From positions 1 through 64,000 of the forward strand of contig JACKNK010000004.1 of the NCBI GenBank assembly GCA_024234955.1: a stretch of 64,000 bases of DNA, given 5' to 3'. The notes under the pieces were generated by a model, which saw nothing but the letters and a program-made list of their open reading frames with translations, made no database searches and had not been told where the DNA came from. Below, one piece after another: positions 13,788 through 22,910 of the stretch. Position 1 is the first letter of the stretch. Each line of letters opens with the position of its first letter. The translations under genes and the position numbers were made by a program. The stretch comes from Gammaproteobacteria bacterium. GTDB taxonomy: Bacteria; Pseudomonadota; Gammaproteobacteria; JACKNK01.

Positions 13788-14384
13788 ATGCTAAACACCG
13801 CAATCCGCGCCTTCGCGTTGTCGCTCGCTGTCCTGATCCTGTCCAGCAGTTCTACACTGGCGGACGACGGAGGCTGGATACCGCGTGAACAGCGCGATAC
13901 GGCCGCGCCCGACGTGGCGATCGTCACCAATCCCGAGTACCGCACCGCCTGCGGTGAGTGTCATCTCGCCTATCAACCCGGCCTGCTTCCGGCGCGGTCG
14001 TGGCAGCAGATTACCGAGCATCTCCCCTGGCATTTCGGCAACTCGCTCAACATCGAGCCTGAGATTCTCGAGCGACTCAAACGTTACCTGGAGCTCGCGG
14101 CAGCCGATCGTAACGGCTATCTGCGTTCGATCAAGATCATGATCGACGTTCCTGAGGACACCACTCCTCTCCGCATCAGCGAGCTGACTCACGTCCGCGT
14201 CGAGCACGCAAAATCCGAAATCTCCGTAGAAAAGGCGGCGGAACGTGTCGGCGGGCTGCATCGATGCGAAGGGTGTCACACCCGTGCCGAATCCGGGTTT
14301 TATAACGAACACGAAGTCGTGATGCCCTTGTTGGGCGACGCCACGGGTCCCAAATCGGAAATCATTGAGTCCGGCTCGCACTGA
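13788..14384 (+). CDS. Secreted diheme cytochrome c (DHC family)
   Basis: The 198-residue protein has a Sec signal peptide (residues 1-25) and two c-type heme motifs, CGECH at 55-59 and CEGCH at 160-164. The segment after the first heme (HLAYQPGLLPARSW, then WHFGNS) matches the DHC diheme cytochrome family, which acts in periplasmic electron transfer. In other bacteria DHC is often next to cytochrome b561 or the oxygen-binding SHP; neither is here. The next gene downstream encodes a membrane-anchored thioredoxin, which could serve cytochrome maturation, but that link is inference. Confidence 0.85.
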   Translation: MLNTAIRAFALSLAVLILSSSSTLADDGGWIPREQRDTAAPDVAIVTNPEYRTACGECHLAYQPGLLPARSWQQITEHLPWHFGNSLNIEPEILERLKRYLELAAADRNGYLRSIKIMIDVPEDTTPLRISELTHVRVEHAKSEISVEKAAERVGGLHRCEGCHTRAESGFYNEHEVVMPLLGDATGPKSEIIESGSH

Positions 14385-14467
14385 ACCCGTTGCCGCCATA
14401 ACCCAGGCCAGCCTGCGGATCCAGTAACGTCAGGCTCGGCATCTCTCACTATTTCAGACGCCTCCTC

Positions 14468-14863
14468 ATGTCCCTGATTGGTTACATCGTCCTCGGCATC
14501 GCCGCATTCATGCTCAGCATCCAGGCATACGCTTGGCTCGATGCACGCCGTGCCCGGGGCCGTAAGATCCCGACCGGAAGCAATGTCCCCGGGCTGAACA
14601 TTCCGGAAACCGGCCCTGCCCTGCTCTATTTTCACAGCCCCAGCTGCATGGCCTGTCGTCCAATGACGCCCGTCATCCGCACACTGGCCACGGAACGCAA
14701 GGATGTTCACGCCATCGATGCCCACGAACACAGCGAACTCGCCCGTGCGTACGGCATTCGTGGCACACCAACCCTGGTGCGGATAAAAGACGGCCACATC
14801 GACCAAATCCTGCTCGGAACACGCTCAGAGGTCCAAATTCGCGCCCTGCTCGATGCCGCGTGA
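14468..14863 (+). CDS. Membrane-anchored thioredoxin-like protein
   Basis: The 131-residue protein has one N-terminal transmembrane helix (about residues 3-24) followed by a thioredoxin fold with active site CMAC (C60, C63) and the cis-proline motif GTPTLV. Orientation by positive residues after the helix would place the thioredoxin domain in the cytoplasm, but this is uncertain. It lies 83 bases downstream of the diheme cytochrome and 30 bases upstream of the LpxL-like gene. No clear Shine-Dalgarno precedes the ATG. Its substrate is unknown. Confidence 0.8.
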   Translation: MSLIGYIVLGIAAFMLSIQAYAWLDARRARGRKIPTGSNVPGLNIPETGPALLYFHSPSCMACRPMTPVIRTLATERKDVHAIDAHEHSELARAYGIRGTPTLVRIKDGHIDQILLGTRSEVQIRALLDAA

Positions 14864-14893
14864 TCGTCAGCGCGCGGCTACAATGCGCGCGCC

Positions 14894-15799
14894 ATGAGCC
14901 TTCCTCTTCCCTTAATTCACCCTCGCCACTGGCCAACCTGGTTGGGGCTGGGCTTCCTGCGCATGCTGGTTGCGCTACCACAGCGAGGGCGAATGGCGAT
15001 TGGGCACCGGATCGGTCGCCTGCTGATGCCGCTGATCAAGCGGCGCGTACAGATCACCGACATAAACATCGGCCTGGCATTTCCGGAACTGGATGACGAA
15101 CAGCGTAAGCGACGAGTACGCGCGCACATCGAATCCCAATTCCTTGGTCTGATCGAGCTGGGCATGGCTTGGTGGTGCCATGACCGCGAGATAACGCGCC
15201 TCACGACCATTACCGGAATCGAGCACTTGCAAACCGCCCTGAACGAAGGCCACGGCGTGATTCTACTGAGCGCTCACCTCGCGCCTCTCGATCTCAGCGT
15301 ACGCGCATTAGGTCTGCAACTGCCCTTCGATTTCACTTATCGCCCTCACCAGAACCCGGTACTGAATTACTTGTTGCGTCACCACCGGGAACGCAATGGA
15401 AAACATCACATCCCGCGCGACGATGTGCGCGAGTTACTCAACACCCTGAAATCCGGACGCGCGGTCTGGTACGCGTCCGATCAGAATTTTGGTCATAAAA
15501 ACAGTGTGTTCGCTGATTTTTTCGGCATCCCTGCGGCGACCAATACGGCGCTGAGCCGGATCGTGAAACTCTCCGATGCGCGCGTTGTCCCCTATTTCTA
15601 CCGGCGTCTTGAAAACGACACCGGCTACATCGTCGAGGTGCTTCCGGCGCTCGACGATTTCCCTGGCATGAATCCTGCTGCCGACGCCCTGCGGATCAAC
15701 GCGCTCATTGAAGCAGCGGTCCGCAAAGCGCCGGAGCAGTACTACTGGTCTCACCGGCGCTACAAGGATCGACCCGGCAACGCACCTAGATACTATTAA
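14894..15799 (+). CDS. Lipid A biosynthesis acyltransferase (LpxL/HtrB family)
   Basis: The 301-residue protein has an N-terminal hydrophobic anchor and the family catalytic motif HxxxxD (H128 to D133 in SAHLAPLD). Further family landmarks are WYASDQNFGHKNSVFADFFG and the C-terminal EQYYWSHRRYKDRP. These enzymes add a secondary acyl chain to Kdo2-lipid IVA at the inner membrane. Whether it is LpxL, LpxM or LpxP cannot be decided from sequence alone. It overlaps the GT9 gene by one base (TAATG), so the two envelope enzymes are translationally coupled. Confidence 0.9.
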   Translation: MSLPLPLIHPRHWPTWLGLGFLRMLVALPQRGRMAIGHRIGRLLMPLIKRRVQITDINIGLAFPELDDEQRKRRVRAHIESQFLGLIELGMAWWCHDREITRLTTITGIEHLQTALNEGHGVILLSAHLAPLDLSVRALGLQLPFDFTYRPHQNPVLNYLLRHHRERNGKHHIPRDDVRELLNTLKSGRAVWYASDQNFGHKNSVFADFFGIPAATNTALSRIVKLSDARVVPYFYRRLENDTGYIVEVLPALDDFPGMNPAADALRINALIEAAVRKAPEQYYWSHRRYKDRPGNAPRYY

Positions 15800-16959
15800 T
15801 GAACACCATCAGCTATCCGCCCCCGGCGGATGCCATTCGACGCATTCTGGTCATCAAGTCTCGAAATATCGGCGATGTCCTGCTCACCGGCCCGCTGATT
15901 TCCAGCCTTCGTGCGCTGTATCCCCATGCCGATATCACGGCGTTGGTGAAAGCCGGCACCGAAGAGATGCTCCTCGATCACCCCCATCTCAATCAGGTTA
16001 TCGTCTATCCGTCCCCCTATCCGAACGAATCCCAGTTCGGCTTCCGGCTGCGCGACCTGCGTTGGCAGTTCGGGCTGCGTAAATTCCGTTTCGACATGGT
16101 CATCAATACCACCGAAGGCGAGCGTGGCGCCTTGACCGCCCGGCTGAGCAAAGCCCCCATACGGGTGGGCTGGAAGCTGACCCGGAACACCGGCTGGCGG
16201 CGCAATCTGCTGACCCATCCGCAGGTTCCGAAGGAAGGCAAACGTCACACCGTGATCCGCAATCTCGATCTGCTCGGCATTCCGGCGGATAAACAAGATC
16301 GCCGCGTGCGCCTCGAATTCGCCGACGCCGACCTGAGTCGCGTCGACACCCTTCTGCGGGTCAACGGTCGCCGCGACGACCGCCCGCTGGCCTGGGTTCA
16401 CCCCGCATCGCGCTGGTTCTTCAAATGCTGGACTGCCGAAGGCATGAGTGCCGTGATCGAGCACCTCGGCAAACAGGGCTTCGACGTGGTTCTCACCAGC
16501 GGTCCGGATCATCGTGAACGCTATCAGGTGCGTTCCATTCGCGACCTCTGTCGTTGTGAATCCGGTCCGATCGATCTGAGCGGCCGTTTGAGCCTGAAGG
16601 AGACCGCCGCACTCGCGCATCGCGCTGACCTGTTCTTTGGCGTCGATACCGCCCCCATGCATATCGCCGCTGCAATGGACACCCCGGTCGTGGCCCTGTT
16701 CGGACCTTCCGGCACCTTCGACTGGGGTCCGTGGCCGAACGACTGGGCCGGGGAGGACACCCCGTATCCGCTCCAGCATGGCGTCCAGCACGCCGGCTCA
16801 CATACCGTGATTCAGAAAGCCTGGGAATGCGCCCCCTGCGGCAAGGACGGCTGCAATGGCACCAAGAAGAGCCGTTGTCTCGACGAGTTGACACCGCGAG
16901 AGGTCATTCCCCGGCTGAACGCGGTGCTCAAGCAAATCCTCAGCAATCGCGAATCCTGA
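15799..16959 (+). CDS. Lipopolysaccharide heptosyltransferase, GT9 family (WaaQ-like)
   Basis: The 386-residue protein is a GT-B glycosyltransferase of family 9. The N-terminus IKSRNIGDVLLTGPLISSLR and the donor-site segment FFGVDTAPMHIAAAM are characteristic, and the motif SRWFFKCW resembles putative heptosyltransferase III (WaaQ). It transfers a heptose to the inner core of LPS on the cytoplasmic side of the membrane. It is coupled to the lipid A acyltransferase gene and converges on rlmKL with three bases between stops. Confidence 0.85.
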   Translation: MNTISYPPPADAIRRILVIKSRNIGDVLLTGPLISSLRALYPHADITALVKAGTEEMLLDHPHLNQVIVYPSPYPNESQFGFRLRDLRWQFGLRKFRFDMVINTTEGERGALTARLSKAPIRVGWKLTRNTGWRRNLLTHPQVPKEGKRHTVIRNLDLLGIPADKQDRRVRLEFADADLSRVDTLLRVNGRRDDRPLAWVHPASRWFFKCWTAEGMSAVIEHLGKQGFDVVLTSGPDHRERYQVRSIRDLCRCESGPIDLSGRLSLKETAALAHRADLFFGVDTAPMHIAAAMDTPVVALFGPSGTFDWGPWPNDWAGEDTPYPLQHGVQHAGSHTVIQKAWECAPCGKDGCNGTKKSRCLDELTPREVIPRLNAVLKQILSNRES

Positions 16960-16962
16960 GCG

Positions 16963-19110
16963 TCATTCCGCACGTGCAGTGATCTCCCAACAGCGATGAA
17001 TGTTCGGCCTCCGCTTGAAATCGAGCGGCAAGGTCTGCCGACTGATATCGCGCACATCCCATTCGGCGAGCGCCGCTTCGTCAAGCCGGAACCCACGCAG
17101 GTTGTTGGAGAAGATCAACATTCCACCCGCGCTCAGGCGCGCCATGCAGGCGCGGATCAGATCGACGTGATCGCGCTGCACATCGAGGGTGTCTTCCATG
17201 CGCGCCGAATTCGAAAAACTCGGGGGATCGAGCACGATCAGGTCGTACCGCGATCCTGCCTCCTCCAGCCATTGCAGGCAGTCGGCATGAATGAATTCGT
17301 GCTGCTTTCCGGTAAATCCGTTCAAGGCCATGTTGCGACGGGCCCAATCGAGATAGGTCCGTGACAGGTCCACCGAAGTGGTGCTGCGCGCCCCACCGGA
17401 GGCGGCATAGACACTGAAGCTCCCGGTGTACGCAAACAGATTCAGCATGCGTTTGCCGCGCACCTGGTCGCGGACCCGGACCCGGGTGGAACGATGATCC
17501 AGAAACAGGCCCGTATCCAGGTAGTCGTCCAGGTTGACCACGAGCTTCAGGCCGCTTTCGGACACGGTGATGTCCCGCCCCGAGAGCGTATTGCGCTCGT
17601 ACTGCGACGCCCCCCGCTGCCGTTCCCGGACCTTGAAGTGCAGATTCTCTGCAGGCAATTGCAGAACATCGCGAATCGCCGCCATCGCATCCGCCCGGCG
17701 CGCTGCCGCGCGCGTCCGGTCCACCGTTTTCGGCGGGGCGTACTCCTGGACATGCACCTGATCGCGATAGACGTCGATGGCGAATGCATATTCCGGAAGA
17801 TCGGCGTCGTACAGCCGATAACACTCGATCTGTTCGGTGCGCAGCCATTTGGACAAGGCACGCAGATTCTTGCGCAGCCGATTGGCAAATTCCGGTGCGG
17901 CTTCGCTGACCGCATGCGCCGTCCCACTCGGCACGCGCATGCGGAACAGCGGGCTCTCGAGCGCCCCGTTGTAAAGAAGATGTTCCGCTTCCACTTCCAG
18001 GCCGATCGACGGGATCAGATCCTTACGCGGGGTGATCACCGCGACCCGCCACCCGGGACAACGAGCACGCAATATCCGCCCCAGATCGGCATGCAGGCCA
18101 AATAGCCCGGCCTCGTCACCCAGGCGCACACCGTAGGGAGGATTGCTGGCCACCAGACCGAGCTTGTCGCCGACCGGCGGTTCGCAGTCAGCCAGTTCGC
18201 GCACTCTCAGATCCACACATCCAGCGAGCCCTGCCGCACGGATATTCAATTCCGCATGCGCAATGACTTCCTTATTCGAATCGAATCCGGAAATGATGGG
18301 CAAGCCCTTCAAGCCAGCTTCCCGTCGTTCATTGGCGTCATCCAGGAGACGATTCCAGATGTCCGCCGCATGGGCATTCCAGCCTACAAATCCGAAGTAA
18401 CTGCGGTGCAGGGCGGGGGCAATGTCCGCCGCCATCATCGCGCCCTCGATCAACAGGGTGCCCGATCCGCACATCGGATCGACCAACGCACCACCCGCCT
18501 TGGCAACGCTGCGCCACCCCGCCAGTTGCAATACCGCCGCCGCCAGATTCTCTTTCAGCGGGGCATCACCGGCCGCCTTGCGATAGCCGCGCTTGTGCAG
18601 ACCGTCACCGGACAAATCCAGACTGAGTTGCACGCGGTCGTTGTGCAGGTGGCAATGTATCCGGACGTCGGGCGTCGATAGTTCGACCGACGGTCTCCGT
18701 CCGAATTGCGCCTGAAAGCGATCGACGACCGCATCCTTGATGCGCTGCGCGCCGAAATGGCTGTTATCGATCCCGGCGCCGCGCCCACTGACGCTGACCG
18801 CCAGGGTGCCGTCGACCGGGACATGATCTTCCCAGGGCAGCGACCGAACCGCGCGGTACAGGGCGTCCTGATCCGCCGCGAGCACCTCGGTCAGGCCAAG
18901 CATCACCCGACTGGCGAAGCGCGACCACAAACAGGCGCGGTAACCCATTTCCAGATCACCCCGAAAACGAACCCCTCCCTCACCACCTTCGACCTGATGC
19001 GCCCCGAGCAGGCGCAGCTCCTGGTTCAAAAGCCGCCCCATGCCACGCGGGGCGTTGGCAAAGAAGCCCAGATCGACATTACGAAGCGGCGTACCATCTG
19101 GCGCTGACAT
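16963..19110 (-). CDS. rlmKL: Bifunctional 23S rRNA methyltransferase RlmK/RlmL
   Basis: The 715-residue fusion has an N-terminal THUMP domain, a first methyltransferase (DPMCGSGTLLIEGA and ASNPPYG near residues 208 and 315; RlmL, m2G2445) and a second Rossmann methyltransferase in the C-terminal half (LNLFAYTGSFSVYAA, then LDPPSFSNS; RlmK, m7G2069). This fused form is typical of Gammaproteobacteria. The gene is divergent from slyX, with 22 bases between starts. Confidence 0.96.
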   Translation of the reverse strand: MSAPDGTPLRNVDLGFFANAPRGMGRLLNQELRLLGAHQVEGGEGGVRFRGDLEMGYRACLWSRFASRVMLGLTEVLAADQDALYRAVRSLPWEDHVPVDGTLAVSVSGRGAGIDNSHFGAQRIKDAVVDRFQAQFGRRPSVELSTPDVRIHCHLHNDRVQLSLDLSGDGLHKRGYRKAAGDAPLKENLAAAVLQLAGWRSVAKAGGALVDPMCGSGTLLIEGAMMAADIAPALHRSYFGFVGWNAHAADIWNRLLDDANERREAGLKGLPIISGFDSNKEVIAHAELNIRAAGLAGCVDLRVRELADCEPPVGDKLGLVASNPPYGVRLGDEAGLFGLHADLGRILRARCPGWRVAVITPRKDLIPSIGLEVEAEHLLYNGALESPLFRMRVPSGTAHAVSEAAPEFANRLRKNLRALSKWLRTEQIECYRLYDADLPEYAFAIDVYRDQVHVQEYAPPKTVDRTRAAARRADAMAAIRDVLQLPAENLHFKVRERQRGASQYERNTLSGRDITVSESGLKLVVNLDDYLDTGLFLDHRSTRVRVRDQVRGKRMLNLFAYTGSFSVYAASGGARSTTSVDLSRTYLDWARRNMALNGFTGKQHEFIHADCLQWLEEAGSRYDLIVLDPPSFSNSARMEDTLDVQRDHVDLIRACMARLSAGGMLIFSNNLRGFRLDEAALAEWDVRDISRQTLPLDFKRRPNIHRCWEITARAE

Positions 19111-19132
19111 GGGCTTTTCTGAATCCGGATAT

Positions 19133-19357
19133 ATGACTGACCACGACCCAGATCAGGCCGCGCGACTTGAAACGCTGGAAATACGTGCCGCCTTTCAGGA
19201 AGACACCCTCGCCACGCTCAACGAGGCGATCATACGGCAGCAGGAAACGATCGATACGTTGCGCATGGAAATTGACACCATGCACGAGCGACTTCGAGCC
19301 ATGACCGCCAATCTGTCCCAGGTCACCGACGACGACTCCCCACCGCCGCATTACTGA
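19133..19357 (+). CDS. slyX: SlyX family protein
   Basis: A 74-residue, mostly helical protein with the SlyX pattern ARLETLEIRAAFQEDTLATL and the basic/acidic heptad arrangement of a short coiled coil, ending in the typical PPPHY tail. Its biochemical function is unknown despite wide conservation. The ATG at 19133 is used because it gives the family's normal length. Confidence 0.9.
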   Translation: MTDHDPDQAARLETLEIRAAFQEDTLATLNEAIIRQQETIDTLRMEIDTMHERLRAMTANLSQVTDDDSPPPHY

Positions 19358-19509
19358 GCGCTCAGCCGAGACATGGGTCAACCAGTCCCGGGTGATGCCT
19401 GGGACATCACTGTTGTACGCCGTCGGTACCCAGTCTCTTTCATTTGCCAATTTGATTGGCGCATCAAACTTATTTTGTATATCAATCCACCATCCAGCCT
19501 CGATCTCGG

Positions 19510-21114
19510 CTACCAAGACGGCCCTGCCTCCCCCTCGGCGGGATGCGACAAACCCTTGTCTGCCTTGGTGATCGCCGTCATCCGCGCATCGATCTCAAGG
19601 ATACCCGCCTCGGTGAGACGCGACGTCGCGACGGATTCCGCGCCCAGATAACGCATCAGCTTCTCCGCCATTTTCCTGGGCTGCACCTGACCGCTGATTC
19701 CGGCCAGTTCGGTCAACCACAATCCCGTCTGGATATTCTGATCGATTTGCGGCAACGGCTTGATCGGGGTCCCGTCATCGACGGCGGCGACCAGGCCGGC
19801 TCGAGGATGCGTGAACTGACGCGCAATGAAGTCAGCGGCGGCCAGTGACCGCTGTAAATAGGCCGCATTCGAGGTTGCCCGATACAGCGCCAGAAAGGCA
19901 CGACCCATCCACAAGGTATCGGCGAGATAGGGGCCGCTGCTGTCGAGACGGTCATGGCGAAACCCGCCGCCCCATAGCCGGCGGTGCTTCAGGACCCATT
20001 CCGAAGCGGCTTCCGCGCGCGTCAGATACACCCTTTCCCCGGTCGCAAGATACAACTCGACCAGGGCTTCGATCGCCATGCCATTGGTCGCTGCGTACTG
20101 CGCCTTGTCGATGCGCGGCAGACCTTTGGCCAAACGCGCCTCGCGACCGAGGGCAAAATAGTCATGGCCTTTCTGCCCCGGAATCAGGTCGGCATCCTGA
20201 CTGGTGTAGAAACCCCCGTCCGGATCACTCAGGAACGTCATCAGATAACTCGCGACCTCCCGACCGGCATCGCAGTAGCCGGGGACATCGAGGGCATGAC
20301 AGGCACGGCTGTAGGCAAGCAGATTGGCCCACTGGGTCTTCATGATCTTTTCGTAGTGCGGATGCTGCCAATCCCCGTGGGTGGAGTATTGATAAACGCC
20401 CCCAAAGGCCGGGTCGATCAAGGCGAGATTCGCATCCAGAGTTCGACGCAGGCGCACGCTCTCGTCGGAATCTCCATCGTCGATCTGACGCAAAGACCAC
20501 AGCACGCTGTCCAGATCGAGGAATTTCATCGCGATATTCAGACCCGCCTGCTCGGTATCGAAAGTGTCCTTGTGGCGGGCACGCAGGCGTTTGGCCAGCG
20601 GTTCGGCAAGTATCGGGCCGTCGCCGAGCTGATCCGGAACCGGCAGGCTGGTATCACGCTCCGGGGTGGGATCGGTCACCACAGCGGTCAACATGCTGAG
20701 CATATCGTCGCGGGCGATATAGCCGGCGCGCTTCAGGACATCCTTGCCGTCCGCATCCAGCACCACGGTGGCGGGCCAACCCCATTCCCGATAACGCTCC
20801 GCAAGATCGGGCCGGGCGTCGTGATCGGCCTTCACCGGGACATAGTGCGCATTGATATAGGCCGCGATCTGCGGATCCGAATACGTCTCCGCCTCCATCA
20901 CATGACACCAGTGGCACCACACCGCGACCAGATCCAGCAACACCAGCTTGCCCTCGGCACGCGCCTGGGCAAACGCCGCCGGCGCGAACGGCTGCCAGTC
21001 AATCACGCTCACTACCGCATTCGCCTGGCCAGGCGGCAACGCCACTACCAACATCACCGTCATACCGAGTTGTCGCAGGACACGCCCTACTCCATTGGAT
21101 CCAAGGATGTTCAT
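19510..21114 (-). CDS. Secreted DUF255 thioredoxin-like protein
   Basis: The 534-residue protein has a signal peptide (about residues 1-33), then a DUF255 thioredoxin-like domain with active site CHWC (C67, C70) in the context VWCHWCHVMEAETYSD. The C-terminal half has alpha-toroid repeats like the YyaL/SPATA20 family (for example AATNGMAIEALVELYLATG). Typical YyaL proteins are cytoplasmic and near 690 residues, so this is a shorter, exported relative. The ATG at 21114 has GAGAGAGG just upstream. A thiol-redox role outside the cytoplasm is likely, and the target is unknown. It is divergent from rmuC. Confidence 0.8.
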   Translation of the reverse strand: MNILGSNGVGRVLRQLGMTVMLVVALPPGQANAVVSVIDWQPFAPAAFAQARAEGKLVLLDLVAVWCHWCHVMEAETYSDPQIAAYINAHYVPVKADHDARPDLAERYREWGWPATVVLDADGKDVLKRAGYIARDDMLSMLTAVVTDPTPERDTSLPVPDQLGDGPILAEPLAKRLRARHKDTFDTEQAGLNIAMKFLDLDSVLWSLRQIDDGDSDESVRLRRTLDANLALIDPAFGGVYQYSTHGDWQHPHYEKIMKTQWANLLAYSRACHALDVPGYCDAGREVASYLMTFLSDPDGGFYTSQDADLIPGQKGHDYFALGREARLAKGLPRIDKAQYAATNGMAIEALVELYLATGERVYLTRAEAASEWVLKHRRLWGGGFRHDRLDSSGPYLADTLWMGRAFLALYRATSNAAYLQRSLAAADFIARQFTHPRAGLVAAVDDGTPIKPLPQIDQNIQTGLWLTELAGISGQVQPRKMAEKLMRYLGAESVATSRLTEAGILEIDARMTAITKADKGLSHPAEGEAGPSW

Positions 21115-21248
21115 CGATGCCTCTCTCACGGTTACCTGTCTCCGGGTACGCGCCCCACTGCGAAACGGAGTCAGGTTTCCACCTCGGTGCGCAACTCAGC
21201 TCGACAATCCGGTTAAGCTCACGCCCACTCCCCGTATCTGAAACACAC

Positions 21249-22808
21249 ATGTCTGCACCGCTCGCCGCCTTCGCCCAACTCGACCCCCTAGCGCAATGGT
21301 TGCTCGCCGCGTTCGCCGGCGCGCTGCTGGCGTCGGTTGTCGCACTCCTGATCGGTCGGAGTCGCCGTCAGGTCCATGATCGGCTGCTTGCGGAACAACG
21401 TGAACTTCACGACACGCTGACCCGAAATCTGCGTGACCAGGAGGCGGAAATGCATAGCCGCCAGATCGAACGCGCGCGGCTGGATGAGCAGATCAGTCAG
21501 TCGCGTCTGAAGCTGGACGAACGCGCCACCCAGATCGATCGTCTCGAAGCCCGGCTCAGCAATGAGGAACGGCGGCGCGAAGAACTGGGACATCGGCTCG
21601 CCGACGCGGAGGCCGACAAACGGGAACTTGGCGAGCGTTTAACCCAGGAACGTCGCCAGGCCAGCGAGAAGCTGGCCATGCTCGAAGACGCGCAACGCAA
21701 GCTCTCGGATGCCTTCAAGGCGCTGTCCTCGGAAGCCCTGAACACCAACAACAAGGCCTTCCTGGAACTCGCACGCTCAACCCTGGAACGCTATCAACAA
21801 GGCGCACAGGCCGACCTGACGCAGCGCCAGAAAAGCATCGAACAACTCGCCCAACCGATCCGGGAGCGACTGGAGAAGTTCGACGGCAAACTCGAACAGC
21901 TCGAAAAGGATCGAATCGGGGCTTACGAAGGCCTGAACCAGCAGGTCAAATCACTGATCAACGACCATCTGCCTCAACTGCACGCGCAGACCGCCAGTCT
22001 GGTCAAGGCACTCCGCCAGCCTCAGACACGCGGACGCTGGGGCGAAGTCCAGTTACGCCGCGTCGTGGAAATGGCGGGGATGGTCGAGCACTGCGATTTT
22101 GACGAGCAGGTCAACACCGATACCGAGGAAGGACGCTTGCGCCCGGACATGATCGTGCACCTGCCGGGCGGGGGGCGCATCGTGGTCGATGCCAAAGCGC
22201 CGGTGGACGCCTATCTGAACGCGGTCGAAGCGGACAGCGAGGAGGAACGGCAGCTCCAGCTTGTGCGGCACGCCGCACAGGTCCGAAAACACATCAACGA
22301 CCTGGGCCGAAAGAGTTATCACGCGCAATTCGACTTCACCCCGGAGTTCGTCGTGCTGTTCGTACCCGGCGAGGCCTTCTTCAGCGCCGCGCTTACCCAG
22401 GACCTCGGCCTGATCGAATACGGCGCGGACCAGAAAGTCATCCCGGCCAGCCCGACCACGCTGATTGCCCTCCTGAAAGCGGTCGCCTACGGATGGCAAC
22501 AGGAAGCCCTCGCCCGCAATGCGCGGGAGATCGCCGAGCTCGGCAAGTCCCTGTACGAGCGCATTGGCACACTCGCGGCGCACTGGACCCGGGTCGGCAG
22601 TCGCCTCGATCAGGCCGTCGATGCCTACAACAAATCGGTCGGCAGCCTCGAAACCCGGGTACTCGCCAGCGCACGTCAGTTCCCCGCGCTGGCCGGCAAA
22701 GCAGAAGAGGATGCCCTGCCGGAACCGCCGATGATCGAGCGCCAGACCCGCGACCTGAGTGCCAGCGAATTGCTGCCTGATCCCGGCGATTCGAAAGACC
22801 CGATCTGA
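21249..22808 (+). CDS. rmuC: DNA recombination protein RmuC homologue
   Basis: The 519-residue protein has an N-terminal membrane anchor (about residues 13-34), a long coiled coil up to about residue 170, and the RmuC nuclease-like domain with QTRGRWGEVQLRRVVE, RPDMIVHLPGG and the DAKAPVDAY motif of the PD-(D/E)XK fold. RmuC limits inversions between short repeats in E. coli. A bidirectional terminator follows. Confidence 0.95.
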   Translation: MSAPLAAFAQLDPLAQWLLAAFAGALLASVVALLIGRSRRQVHDRLLAEQRELHDTLTRNLRDQEAEMHSRQIERARLDEQISQSRLKLDERATQIDRLEARLSNEERRREELGHRLADAEADKRELGERLTQERRQASEKLAMLEDAQRKLSDAFKALSSEALNTNNKAFLELARSTLERYQQGAQADLTQRQKSIEQLAQPIRERLEKFDGKLEQLEKDRIGAYEGLNQQVKSLINDHLPQLHAQTASLVKALRQPQTRGRWGEVQLRRVVEMAGMVEHCDFDEQVNTDTEEGRLRPDMIVHLPGGGRIVVDAKAPVDAYLNAVEADSEEERQLQLVRHAAQVRKHINDLGRKSYHAQFDFTPEFVVLFVPGEAFFSAALTQDLGLIEYGADQKVIPASPTTLIALLKAVAYGWQQEALARNAREIAELGKSLYERIGTLAAHWTRVGSRLDQAVDAYNKSVGSLETRVLASARQFPALAGKAEEDALPEPPMIERQTRDLSASELLPDPGDSKDPI

Positions 22809-22836
22809 AAGCGCCGGAACACGCCGTTCCAGAAAA

Positions 22837-22865
22837 AGAAAAAGGCAGCCGAGGCTGCCTTTTTC
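22837..22865. terminator. Bidirectional rho-independent terminator
   Basis: A stem GGCAGCC/GGCTGCC with a two-base loop is flanked by A5 on the left and T5 on the right. It lies between the convergent rmuC and the Gly/Trp-rich gene and should stop transcription from both sides. Confidence 0.9.
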
Positions 22866-22910
22866 GATCATGCCGACTCACGTCGGGGATGCTTCACGGG
22901 AGAGGTCGGC

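Noticed and set aside
19358..19509. Possible small gene or RNA between slyX and the DUF255 gene
   Set aside because: The 152 bases are AT-richer but contain no convincing start, RBS or cloverleaf; nothing could be supported.
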